A stretch of DNA of 64,000 bases from an uncultured Aquimarina sp. (lineage in GTDB: Bacteria; Bacteroidota; Bacteroidia; Flavobacteriales; Flavobacteriaceae): positions 310,001-374,000 of the forward strand of contig CANMWA010000002.1 of NCBI GenBank assembly GCA_947501475.1. Reading direction: 5' to 3'. A model generated the notes under the pieces. That model was not told where the DNA came from and searched no databases. It worked only from the letters and a program-made list of their open reading frames with translations. The position numbers and the translations under genes are program-made. The stretch's first letter is position 1. Every line of letters starts with the position of its first letter. Shown one piece after another: positions 26,351 to 35,500 of this stretch.

Positions 26351-27195
26351 TCTCCCAATCGTACTCTAGCATTTAGTACACCAATAAGTTTTTTACTCAC
26401 CGCTATACTATATTCCTTTTTTCTATATTTTGTTATAGGTTGCATTCCTGTAATTACATTAGTCATGAATAACTCATCTGCCTTTTGTAATTCAAAAGGA
26501 GAAATCGATTCTTCTACTATTTCATATTCTGGTAGTTTATCAATAATACGAAGCAATTGCGTTCTTAAAATTCCTTTTAAGCATCCATCTACTAGTGGTG
26601 GGGTTTTTATTGTATTATCTTTTACAAGAAATAAGTTTCCGTTTATAGACTCGATAATCATCTTATCAGAGTTCATTAATAAGCAATTATCAAAATCATT
26701 TTCTTGAGCAAAAATACCAGCAAGAACATTCACTATTTTATTGTTAGATTTTAATGTTGAAAGAAGATCTTTTGCAATATAGTGGTCTTTAAACAAAGTA
26801 ACTTCATAAGGAGATTCAGAAATCATATAAAAAGGAGTAGCTAACTTAGATATACTTATACAATACTCTATTTGATTAGATACTGGTGCATACAATCCTC
26901 CTGAAACTCTATTTATTAATATTTTTACTCGTACTGAAGCATTTATTAAGTCATTTTCGGTAATGAGAGTAATAATTTCTTTTTCCAGAAATTCAGGAGT
27001 GAATTTTAAAGGAATTTCCATCCTTAGAATACGCATTGAAGCCATTAATCTAAAATAATGATCCTCCCAAAACAAAATACTCCCAGAATTTACTCGTATT
27101 GTTTCGAACAAAGCGTCACCATATGTATATCCTCTATTAGAAATAGCAATCACTGCTTTATCATCTTTTAGGATATCTCCATTGATATTAACCAT
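26347..27195 (-). CDS. Class IV PLP-dependent aminotransferase (BCAT / ADC lyase-like)
   Basis: A 282-residue fold-type IV aminotransferase. It opens with VNINGDILKDDKAVIAISNRGYTYGDALFETIR (the family start, given here as a feature and not a diagnostic string), has KSNNKIVN with the probable PLP Lys, and TPPLVDGCLKGILRTQLL near the phosphate site. Members are branched-chain or D-amino-acid aminotransferases, or 4-amino-4-deoxychorismate lyase (PabC); at this length, PabC-like is possible. The promoter region is shared with nothing: a START-like gene lies 61 bases upstream on the same strand. Confidence 0.87.
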   Translation of the reverse strand: MVNINGDILKDDKAVIAISNRGYTYGDALFETIRVNSGSILFWEDHYFRLMASMRILRMEIPLKFTPEFLEKEIITLITENDLINASVRVKILINRVSGGLYAPVSNQIEYCISISKLATPFYMISESPYEVTLFKDHYIAKDLLSTLKSNNKIVNVLAGIFAQENDFDNCLLMNSDKMIIESINGNLFLVKDNTIKTPPLVDGCLKGILRTQLLRIIDKLPEYEIVEESISPFELQKADELFMTNVITGMQPITKYRKKEYSIAVSKKLIGVLNARVRLGD

Positions 27196-27256
27196 AAAAA
27201 AAGTCCCATAAATTTTATTTTTTATGGGTGTAAGAAATTTGAATTAAAAATAAAAA

Positions 27257-27649
27257 TTATGCAGACCCAAGCACTTGTTTAAGATTACTAATCATGTTAT
27301 CCCAAAGCATTTTACTTTCCTCCATTTCATCATCATCAGAGTAATCGGTAATCATAAGAGAAACATCTTTCGTTATTTCATCCACTTGTATACGCAACTC
27401 AAAGAAATAATCATTTCCATCATCATCATCATCTGCCCATCTAAATTTAATTCGTTCTCCGCTCTTTTTACTTAAAAGTTTTGCATCCTCTTCAGAATCA
27501 TCCCAAATAAAAGTAAACAATTCTCCTCTAGAATTTACATTATCGGCAAACCACTCAGAAAGGCCTGAAGGTGTAGATATATATTGATATAATAATTGCG
27601 GAGAAGACTGTACCACAAATTCAAGTTCATATTTTGTTTTTTCAGACAT
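27257..27649 (-). CDS. START-like domain (SRPBCC/AHSA1 fold) protein
   Basis: A 130-residue acidic soluble protein. It begins KTKYELEFVVQSSPQLLYQYISTPSGLSEWFADNV, the first strand and helices of the Bet v1/AHSA1 START-like fold, and is rich in Asp and Glu (DSEEDA, DDDDDGNDYFF). Members bind hydrophobic ligands or Hsp90 in other lineages; the flavobacterial family has no known ligand. It lies directly upstream of the aminotransferase gene, and the pair is likely co-transcribed. Confidence 0.83.
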   Translation of the reverse strand: MSEKTKYELEFVVQSSPQLLYQYISTPSGLSEWFADNVNSRGELFTFIWDDSEEDAKLLSKKSGERIKFRWADDDDDGNDYFFELRIQVDEITKDVSLMITDYSDDDEMEESKMLWDNMISNLKQVLGSA

Positions 27650-27733
27650 ATCATTAATTGTTGATAAGCCAATATATAGATTAATTACCGACTTTAAAAG
27701 TACAATGAAAAAAAAATTAATTATGCTTTATTG

Positions 27734-27764
27734 TTTGCGTCAATCTATTTTGTTTTTATATTTG
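27734..27764 (+). promoter_or_regulatory. Promoter of the tRNA-Met gene
   Basis: TTTG (27734-27737) and TATATTTG (27757-27764) lie 19 bases apart, an exact fit to the Bacteroidetes vegetative promoter. Start of transcription would be about 27771, roughly 78 bases before the mature tRNA 5' end. Confidence 0.7.
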
Positions 27765-27848
27765 CACCCGCCTAAGGAACATATAACATGTTTTTTTGGT
27801 TAACAGATAAAATTATCAATTTAAAAGTGACATTTTTTATCAAATTAT

Positions 27849-27922
27849 GGCGAGGTAGCTCAGTTGGTTAGAGCGTCGGATTCATAACCCGGAGGTCGGG
27901 GGATCGTGCCCCCCTCTCGCTA
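27849..27922 (+). tRNA. tRNA-Met (anticodon CAT)
   Basis: A 74-base cloverleaf without encoded CCA. The acceptor GGCGAGG pairs with TCTCGCT with G-T wobbles at both ends; the D arm is GCTC-AGTTGGTTA-GAGC; the anticodon loop is TTCATAA; the T stem is GGGGG/CCCCC. The absence of an initiator-type C1 mismatch supports an elongator Met tRNA, although a lysidine-modified Ile tRNA with CAT cannot be fully excluded. The T loop reads ATCGTGC, which departs from the usual TTCRANN. It has its own promoter and terminator. Confidence 0.95.
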
Positions 27923-27925
27923 CAA

Positions 27926-27953
27926 AAAAAAGCTGTCGTATGACAGCTTTTTT
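27926..27953 (+). terminator. Terminator after tRNA-Met
   Basis: AGCTGTC (27931-27937) and GACAGCT (27942-27948) form a seven-pair stem with a GTAT loop, extended by an A run before and a T run after it. It begins only a few bases after the tRNA 3' end. Confidence 0.85.
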
Positions 27954-27959
27954 GTTTTT

Positions 27960-28136
27960 ATAGAAGCATTCGTTGTCTACATATTATATTCTGAAAAGTA
28001 CAGTAAACAGTATACTGATTATACTTTGGATTTAATCAATCGTTTTAGATCTCATAACAAATTATCAAAAAAAGGGTATACCACATAGATATCACCCTTG
28101 GAAGGTAGTGTATGTAGAGTTTAAAATTGAGTACTA
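27960..28136 (+). pseudogene. Decayed GIY-YIG endonuclease gene
   Basis: The frame from 27960 reads EAFVVYILYSEKYSKQYTDYT, then LDLINRFRSHNKLSKKGYTT, the N-terminal half of small stand-alone GIY-YIG nucleases (UPF0213-like). Four lesions are visible. The expected start codon is ATA instead of ATG (27960-27962). The Gly of the YxG part is Asp (QYTDYT). An extra T at 28086 causes a stop (TAG 28086-28088), while the next frame continues RYHPWKVVYVEF from 28087. After this the homology ends against the neighbouring gene. Intact family members are often found beside tRNA or rRNA genes in flavobacteria. A pseudogene is much more likely than a short real gene. Confidence 0.75.
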
Positions 28137-30512
28137 TTACTCCTTCAATAGCTTGTGGAACATATCTGCCAATCGTATTTCAATAAACTTAATGATATGT
28201 TCTTCAGATTTCTCATTTTGGTACATAGAGAATACTTTTGAAGCATTACGCCTTTTTAAGGATTTGATATCACCTGTAGGATTCTCGATATCAGCTGGCG
28301 TTAATTTCCATTTTAATAATGATTGTAAAAGTTCTGTATGTGCTTCATAACGCCTTTCTAGTACTTTTTGTCTTTCAAGATCCTCAACATCATTTTCTTC
28401 TGCACTGTTGATTTTTGCACTAAGTACTGTATATTCATCTCTTATCTGTCGATCTATTACTTTGGCTTCTTGTACTAATTTTAAATACGCCTCATATAAT
28501 TTTTCATTATAAAATTCGGCAAAATCAAAATATACATCCATAGCTTTAAGGTAGCTTATCGCTATTTCTTTATATACTTTTTTATCTTTTTCTTGGGTTT
28601 CTTTAAGTTGTGCTCCAAGCTCACTTAATTCACCTTTGTTATCTTTGATAATATGGTCAAAACCTTCTTTTGCTGGCAAGGCTAATAACTCTGGGGTAAT
28701 TTCTTTTGGTAATCCTTCAAAACGATATTTTCTATATTGAATTTTGATAGAATCATTTTCTTCTTTAGGTTTCTTAGGCTTTTTATTGAAGTCTATTTTA
28801 GGTTTCTTTAATCCAAATGCATAATTATACCCAAAAGTGGCTGTAAATTCGCTCAAACCACCATTATTACCTCCATTTCTAAAAAGTTGTATGGCATTAA
28901 GGTTAAAATTATGTTTTTCTTTAAGGGTATAGGTTATTGCACCGCGTAGGTTTGTAACGTTTGTTTTGGCAGAAATACTGTTTGAATTATTATACCCTGC
29001 AGAAAGTCTGGTATTTAATGTTTTCTCAAAAAAACGTTTTCCAACACTTACTGTTGGTCCCCATGTAGTGGCTTCGTCTCTCCCAATTGTATTATATGTT
29101 CCGTTGATTGCTGTAGTAATGCTTAAGTTACGCTCAGAAAAATCAATGGTATGTCCTACATTCATGTTATGAAAAGTAGATGCATCACCTAATCTTACAA
29201 TTCCTCCTTGCTCATTCGTTACATCATTTAAAGAATAATTGAAACTAAGATTTTGATTTGATGTTTTTTTGTTTGATAATATATAATTTATGGTAGCAGT
29301 AGCGGTTTGTGACAGTTGTCTATAATCCAGTTCTTCTAATTGTTCATCGAGTAAATCTGCATCATTTATATCATCAAATTGATTAGGTTTTATATTGGTA
29401 AATGTAGAAAAATTAGAATATGACCCTGCTATATTTAATCTTTCGGTTAAAGCAAGCGTTGCATTTAATGAACCTACAGTACGATTGGTATTGTTAGCTT
29501 TAAGCCCATCGAGATCATCTCTCTGGTAACCAATATTGACTGCTAATACAAGTTTATCTTTAAAAAAAGAATTAGAAGCATCTATAGTAATATTTTCAAA
29601 ATCGTTATTAAAGAAATATGCACCTAGGGTTTCATACCCTGGGTCAATCCTTTCATATCCAACACCCAAGGTTACTCTTTCAAAACTATACCCTAAACGT
29701 GTACGCAAAGCATTATAGTATTCTGTTGAAGAACGGTTGTTAAAAAAAGTAGCTATAGGTGCTATTTCGGTATTATCGCTTTCTTCTGCTCTTGTGTCTT
29801 TGGTAATAGCTGTAGCTGCGTACTCTGCCTGTAAACTAAAGCTTTTTCCTAATTTAACTTCTCCTTCTAGACTTACGACCAGGTTTTCTTGTGGTAATAC
29901 ACCTTTGGCTTCAGGAATCGAATCTATAGAATTTTGATTATCCTTGGCATAAAATCCAATGATCCCTACTTTATAACGTTCTTTTTCGTAAGCGGTTTTA
30001 AGTCCATATCCCATACGGCTATAAGCTGGTACTGTTCTGGGATCTCCATCATCATTTGTAGCTTTGAGCAATTGTCCCGCCATCGCACTTACTTTTAAAG
30101 GACCATTAGGTATAAGGTCAACGCCTCCACCGGTGAATTGATGTCCATTGAGTGTATAAGGAGAAAAAGACATATTTACATTACCGATATGCCCGGTTAT
30201 CCATTTATATTTGGGATGCACACTAATACGATTAAAATCAAATGGTAATTGATACCCAAGATCTTCTCCTTGATTAGAGAAGCTATACGATATTGGCATC
30301 GAAAAACTATAGATACTTACATTAAGAGCTCCTTGAAGAAAATAGGTAAAAGGTTCTCTGGCACTATTTTGATTTGAGCTATAATATACCCCACTAGCTG
30401 ATACCTGCCCACTAACCTTAAAAGGTTTACTTTGGGTAATAGCCTCATAGTCTAGTGATTGCGCAATAGACAATAGGGGAGCCAATAAGAATACTAGTAG
30501 TAGTGTTCTCAA
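28137..30512 (-). CDS. Outer-membrane beta-barrel-like protein with C-terminal helical domain, function unknown
   Basis: A 791-residue exported protein with a signal peptide (MRTLLLVFLLAPLLSIAQ, residues 1-18). Residues about 25-590 alternate short amphipathic strands ending in aromatic residues (for example LNIAGSYSNFSTFTNI, NMNVGHTIDFSERNLSITTAI), as in large outer-membrane barrels. From about 600 a Lys/Glu-rich helical region follows (KKPKIDFNKKPKKPKEEND, then repeated helices to the C-terminus), presumably periplasmic. No TonB plug or carboxypeptidase-like domain is seen. It is not recognised as a named family. Upstream are 466 bases without a gene, so it has its own promoter. Confidence 0.7.
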   Translation of the reverse strand: MRTLLLVFLLAPLLSIAQSLDYEAITQSKPFKVSGQVSASGVYYSSNQNSAREPFTYFLQGALNVSIYSFSMPISYSFSNQGEDLGYQLPFDFNRISVHPKYKWITGHIGNVNMSFSPYTLNGHQFTGGGVDLIPNGPLKVSAMAGQLLKATNDDGDPRTVPAYSRMGYGLKTAYEKERYKVGIIGFYAKDNQNSIDSIPEAKGVLPQENLVVSLEGEVKLGKSFSLQAEYAATAITKDTRAEESDNTEIAPIATFFNNRSSTEYYNALRTRLGYSFERVTLGVGYERIDPGYETLGAYFFNNDFENITIDASNSFFKDKLVLAVNIGYQRDDLDGLKANNTNRTVGSLNATLALTERLNIAGSYSNFSTFTNIKPNQFDDINDADLLDEQLEELDYRQLSQTATATINYILSNKKTSNQNLSFNYSLNDVTNEQGGIVRLGDASTFHNMNVGHTIDFSERNLSITTAINGTYNTIGRDEATTWGPTVSVGKRFFEKTLNTRLSAGYNNSNSISAKTNVTNLRGAITYTLKEKHNFNLNAIQLFRNGGNNGGLSEFTATFGYNYAFGLKKPKIDFNKKPKKPKEENDSIKIQYRKYRFEGLPKEITPELLALPAKEGFDHIIKDNKGELSELGAQLKETQEKDKKVYKEIAISYLKAMDVYFDFAEFYNEKLYEAYLKLVQEAKVIDRQIRDEYTVLSAKINSAEENDVEDLERQKVLERRYEAHTELLQSLLKWKLTPADIENPTGDIKSLKRRNASKVFSMYQNEKSEEHIIKFIEIRLADMFHKLLKE

Positions 30513-30978
30513 ATACTATACAGTTAGTAGGTTTTATTAAAAAGTGATCTAGGTTCCAATTTTTCCGCAACTTCTTCATAATAAAGAAATTGAAGGCGCG
30601 AAATAACAAAATTTTAAGATAATATCCAAACAAAAAACTACTCTTTTTTAAGAGTAATTTCTAAATAAAAAATGAATACTATAATTCTAATGTGATATAG
30701 CGCTTGTAACGCTCTTTTACCTGACAAATTCAGTATAAAATTTTAAAGTTTATACCTGCATCTTACTTTTGTTTTCCTTTAGCAATTAGATCACTATCTC
30801 ACTCCTCACTTTTTTCTAAATCATAGTGCAAGTATATAACACTATTGTCTCACTTTTTGAGACTTTATTTAAAACTTCTACACTGACACAAGACTTTATC
30901 TCATATCGAACACATCATAATTTTCATTTACTAAAAATTTAGATATTAGCGATTGGAGTTTAGGATAATTAACGTGAA
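30513..30978. other. Intergenic region without recognisable gene
   Basis: These 466 bases separate the barrel gene from the end of the toxin-locus array, both on the minus strand. The stretch is AT-rich with no long reading frame, no tRNA and no strong hairpin followed by T. It presumably holds the barrel promoter, but no -7/-33 pair in good register was found. I see nothing else in it. Confidence 0.5.
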
Positions 30979-31845
30979 TTACAAATTTTTATCATCATTA
31001 TAATGAGATCTCCTAATTGTCATTTCATGAAGAATCGTGTTATGAGAAGCATCTGCTGGATAAAGTGAATCTATTTCATAGATAAAACTATCGCCTTTTT
31101 TGGAATAATATTTAAAAACTCTTGTTTCACCTTCTCCAAGTTGCTTACTACTTCTATAATAATCTCTATCACTTTTATCAAAATCTGTGTAAGGCATCAT
31201 ATAAAGTTCATTAGAAAAAAAACTATACATGCCTTTTGTTGTCATTAAAAAATAATTGTTATTTGGTAGCGAACACTCTAGGATAGGTACTTCATCTATA
31301 TCTAGCTGAAATAAGGAACACTCAAATTTTGATATACTCTTCTGGTCTTTATAGACAATAGTATGTAAAGCATGATTATTTGTTTTTAACTCTAACCCAG
31401 GGTACTTTCTTTTTAATTTATCTATTATTTTTTTATGTGCAGTACCTATATCTTGTGTAGAAGAAATTAAATAATGAAAATTCAATTCACCTGGAAGACG
31501 ATATTTAAACTTAAAACTCTCATCTGTATTACCCCAAATTTCAACACCACACATTCTTAAAGCTAGAATAATAGAATATTCTTCATGTCCCTCAGACGTT
31601 CTTAAATTATCTAACAATAGATTAATCGCATTACTACCTAGTACTATAGTTTCATAGTTCTCTTCTTGAAAAAACAATTCTTCACTATTTTTAATTAATG
31701 TTTTTATTTCTTCATTGCTAGAGTGCTTAGATTCATCAATAACATATTTAGGTTCTTTTTTTTCAAAATTCCCTGAACAATGAGCGCATTCTTTTGCATC
31801 TAAAGGATGTAAGGCATTACATAAATTACAGGTTTTTTGATTCAT
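30979..31845 (-). CDS. Zinc-ribbon protein of unknown function, last gene of the toxin-like locus
   Basis: A 288-residue soluble protein with no signal peptide. The N-terminus carries a treble-clef or zinc-ribbon motif, CNLC (residues 6-9) and CAHC (20-23). The rest is a mixed alpha/beta domain that I do not recognise; the second half has SLFQLDIDEVPILEC and FLMTTKGMYSFFSNELYMMPY. It is the tenth and last gene of the array, 27 bases after the smaller acidic protein. In polymorphic-toxin loci such distal cytoplasmic proteins are often additional immunity proteins or leftovers of older toxin-immunity pairs; that is inference. Confidence 0.6.
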   Translation of the reverse strand: MNQKTCNLCNALHPLDAKECAHCSGNFEKKEPKYVIDESKHSSNEEIKTLIKNSEELFFQEENYETIVLGSNAINLLLDNLRTSEGHEEYSIILALRMCGVEIWGNTDESFKFKYRLPGELNFHYLISSTQDIGTAHKKIIDKLKRKYPGLELKTNNHALHTIVYKDQKSISKFECSLFQLDIDEVPILECSLPNNNYFLMTTKGMYSFFSNELYMMPYTDFDKSDRDYYRSSKQLGEGETRVFKYYSKKGDSFIYEIDSLYPADASHNTILHEMTIRRSHYNDDKNL

Positions 31846-31872
31846 ATTATTATAATTTTGTATATATAATAC

Positions 31873-32136
31873 TTAGCATAGTTCTTTTTCAAAATTTATT
31901 TTGAAATTCTCAAAGTCAGAATACGACTGGTCTGGCACAGTAGAAAATTCTGGATCATTATCATCCACAAGAGAAAAACCTACTCTTTCCTTCTCAATTT
32001 GGAGTACAAAAAATTTATTATCTTTCCATATATCAATCATTATAGCTCCTGAAAGGAATTCATGAACTTCATGCCTCAGATCATTACTCTTAACAAAATC
32101 TAATATATAAGAGTAAATTAAATTTTTATTATACAT
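31873..32136 (-). CDS. Small acidic protein, candidate immunity protein B
   Basis: An 87-residue cytoplasmic protein rich in Asp and Glu. The core FVLQIEKERVGFSLVDDNDPEF followed by YSDFENFKINFEKEL resembles ILILEERVGIAVIKKKEKD and YNFEKFEKEELKSFL in the neighbouring 102-residue protein, so the two appear to be distant paralogues. Small acidic proteins after a polymorphic toxin are typically immunity proteins. No homologue is recognised by name. The upstream gap of 113 bases is the largest in this part of the array. Confidence 0.55.
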   Translation of the reverse strand: MYNKNLIYSYILDFVKSNDLRHEVHEFLSGAIMIDIWKDNKFFVLQIEKERVGFSLVDDNDPEFSTVPDQSYSDFENFKINFEKELC

Positions 32137-32249
32137 CCTAACAATATTATTTTGTTAAAAACAAATGGCTTTTTAATAATTTAAAAATACCTTCAAGCTA
32201 TCCTAAAGATTGGGAGTATCATACTATAACATATCACGATAATCCGTTT

Positions 32250-32558
32250 TCACCTATCCTTACTTAACTTGCCTGTTTTATAGAAAGTTAAAAGAAAAGA
32301 TTTTAATTCTTCTTTTTCAAACTTCTCAAAATTGTAATCAAACCCTCCTAAATCAATTAAAATATCTTTTTCTTTTTTTTTGATTACAGCTATTCCAACT
32401 CGTTCTTCTAAGATTAGAATACTTAATTCGATTTCATCATTATCTGGGTGAGAAATATCTACCCCTGTTTCTCCAAATTCATCAAAACAATCTTTCCCTA
32501 AATTTGACAACCATTCCACTGGGAAAACAGACTTTACATATTCTAAAATATCTAACAT
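32250..32558 (-). CDS. Small acidic protein, candidate immunity protein A
   Basis: A 102-residue cytoplasmic protein (MLDILEYVKSVFPVEWLSNL at the start) with many acidic residues and a likely alpha/beta sandwich. Its start is 4 bases after the stop of the 1403-residue toxin-like gene, the usual position of the cognate immunity gene. It shares the ERVG...FEKF/FENF pattern with the 87-residue protein. If the toxin's last domain is the active warhead, this protein would neutralise it in the producer and its kin. Function is inferred from position, size and charge only. Confidence 0.55.
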   Translation of the reverse strand: MLDILEYVKSVFPVEWLSNLGKDCFDEFGETGVDISHPDNDEIELSILILEERVGIAVIKKKEKDILIDLGGFDYNFEKFEKEELKSFLLTFYKTGKLSKDR

Positions 32559-32562
32559 ACTT

Positions 32563-35500
32563 TTATTGAGTTACACCGGGTTTTTCTAAAATAAGCCTTC
32601 CAATTTGATTAGGTTGACTTCTATCTCTTACATATAATTTAAATGCGCCATCCTGGTCTATAATAATAGTGTTTTTTCGAGTAAATGCTCTTGTAGTTCC
32701 GTCTTCTAATTGTTTAATATACTTATTATCAAGGATACCATACATACGACCATCATCAATATTTGGGTTATTAATAGCATTAGGATTTTTAGCCACGCCA
32801 CTAAAAGCGTCTTCTACAGCATCTAATTCTCTATTAATTAAACTAATTGCTTCATCTACATTTGATGCTGGTTTTGCATTTTTGACATTATTAATAAACA
32901 ACTTAACTCTTTCCATTTTAGGTAATACATCTCCAGTATTATTGATTACTTTGGTATATGTAGCAACTTTCCCACCAGAACTTATTTCAAAACCTAATTT
33001 TTCAAATGCAGCAAATCCACCAGTATTTGATTGAAGTGAAGCAGTTCCTCCAGATTTTAAAACTCGTTTTATTTCACTGGCAATTTGATCACCATATCTA
33101 CCAAGTATAGGACTTGGTAATGCAAAAGCTTTGATTTCGGAAATTGATTCATTATCAAAAGGAAGATCCTCTGCTCCTCCTTTGATAAATCCACCCGTTG
33201 AGTTCCTATCTATTATCTGAGCTTCACTCAATTTATTCCCCATCAATGGGTTTATATCAATAAATCCTTTCAATTCTCCTTCACCTCCTAGATTCAATTT
33301 AATCTCGGTTGGTGGTACAGAACTTCCAGAATTATTAATTTTACTCCATGTAAATCCATTTTTTAATCCATTTGTTCCTTGGGCTTGGCTAGTTAAAACT
33401 TTAGTCCTTTTTAATTCTACCACTCTTCCAGAGACTTTTGTCTCAATGGTATATCCTCTTTCGACATATGGTATAGCTGCTTTTTCTGCAGCTGTATTAT
33501 TGATTACATTACCAACTACTTCTATATTATCAGCCCCATTTTCTTTAGCTAGAGCCTCTACCTTATCAATAATAGCATTATTGGCATAATTACTTTCAGA
33601 CGTTAGCGATCTTATTTCTGCGATCTCAACTTTTAAAAGTTTATTTTGAGTATCTAATGTAATTTTTCCATCGAAGATTACATTTTCAATAAATGTAGTA
33701 GACTTATCATCAAAAATCGTTCTGATAGCACCATTTCCTCCAGCACTACCTTTAGGTCTAAACTTAATAACTACTCGCTCTGTTGTATTCTCTACTATTT
33801 CAGGAACAGCATTAAATCCATTTCTTTCTATAATTTTACCAGAAGGCGTTAAAAAAGCTGCATCTTTTGGATCTACTCCATTAGCAATTTTTTGTTTAAA
33901 TACAGTTAGGTTAATTGCTTCTCCCCCGTCATAATGACTCGCTTGTAAATATTCTTCTTTTATTATTTTAGTATCCGGAAAATCGTCAAGCCCTTTCTTA
34001 TATATAGCTGAGGCCACTCCTTGTTTTTGAAGATAGTTAGGAACCTTTAAATCAAACTCTAACATCTTTTCTCCTGAAGAAAATTCTGCTCTGGTCATTC
34101 CTTTTACATCACCTCCAAAAAAGTTAACAAAATAGTTCTTAGCTTTATTTCCTTGAAAAGTAATATCCTCAAATGTAATTTCTGTCCACAACCTATTATT
34201 TTTACCAGCATCACTAGCTTTCCAAGCTTTATATCCTCCTCCTGCATCAATATGTACTGCTACTTCTCTAAGCTCACTCACATTCTTTCTAATAGCATCA
34301 TCAACACCAATATCATCAAGTACTGCCCAAGAATCTATTAATTTAGGGTTTTTACCGATTTGTTCAATAATATTTTTATGAGCTCCTGCAAAGTCGTCTA
34401 AAAATTTCTTGCCGTTGTTTGGTAATCCTAGCTCTTTTATTTTCTTTGCGATATCATCAGAAAATTCTCCAAACACTTTAGCGATATCAGTTGCCTCATC
34501 TAAAGCTCCTAAATAATAATACTGTTTATCTTGTCTTAAGATGGCATTGGCCTCATCCATATCTTTAGCGAGAATCGTCGAAAGTTCTCTCTCACTTGAA
34601 GAAGGCACATAACTATCTAACTTTGGTGTAATAGAGACCACATTACCAGCTTCATCTAACTTTCCTATTGCTTTATAACCTTTATAGGTATATTTACTTC
34701 CTATAGCAAAGTATTGAGCAAATCCAACTGAAGCCAATGAAACACCATAGGCACTGGCTTGATAACCATCATCTTTTACCACAGTAGCATAAACAAACCC
34801 TATCAAATCTGGTATAACATCTAATCCTGTTGGAGCTAGTACTAAAGAAGCAGCATCCAGAGTCTCATATACATATTTTGATACGTCAAGATCATCAAGG
34901 AGATGTATATCATCATTGAGAGATTCGTAAGCACCAAAATGATAGGCTAGCCCGGTGCCCCAAGATGAATTAAGATTATCATAGTGATACTTGGCATAGT
35001 TTATTAATAAGTTATTTTCGTATGATGCATTTGTTATATAATTTTCTCGAATACGAATATCTCCTTTAGATTTTTCAAAGTAGCCATACCCTTTATTATT
35101 ACTATCCATCATCTGGTGATCCTCGGCTATCCCTTCTTTCTTGGCTTTATTATACTTTGCAAGCCATTCTACATAAGCTTCTTGAAACTTTTTATAAACT
35201 TCATTATATTCATCACTATATCTGGTATACTCATCTAAATCAAAATCATCTTCTGTAGGCTTTCTTCTTTCTATTAGTAGTAACTCTTCGTAATGAGGAC
35301 TTTCTAACAATACCAAACCATTAATCAATGAATATCCTTTTACATTTTTAGCAAAATTTCTATATAACTTTACAACACTACCATCAGTCAATCTAACAAC
35401 TCCATATGCATTTAATGGTTTTTCAATGTTCTTATATATATTTAGAATTCTTTCAGACAAACCTGATTGCAAACCAGTCTGGACATCTGCTATCCCTGAA

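Noticed and set aside
27906..28088. Short plus-strand frame of 60 codons overlapping the tRNA 3' end, taken as a separate gene
   Set aside because: Its first part lies in the tRNA and terminator; only the part from 27960 resembles GIY-YIG, so it is recorded as a pseudogene.
32669..33034. 121-codon plus-strand frame inside the toxin-like gene
   Set aside because: It is antisense to a continuous coding frame with clear domains; composition is that of a complementary-strand shadow.
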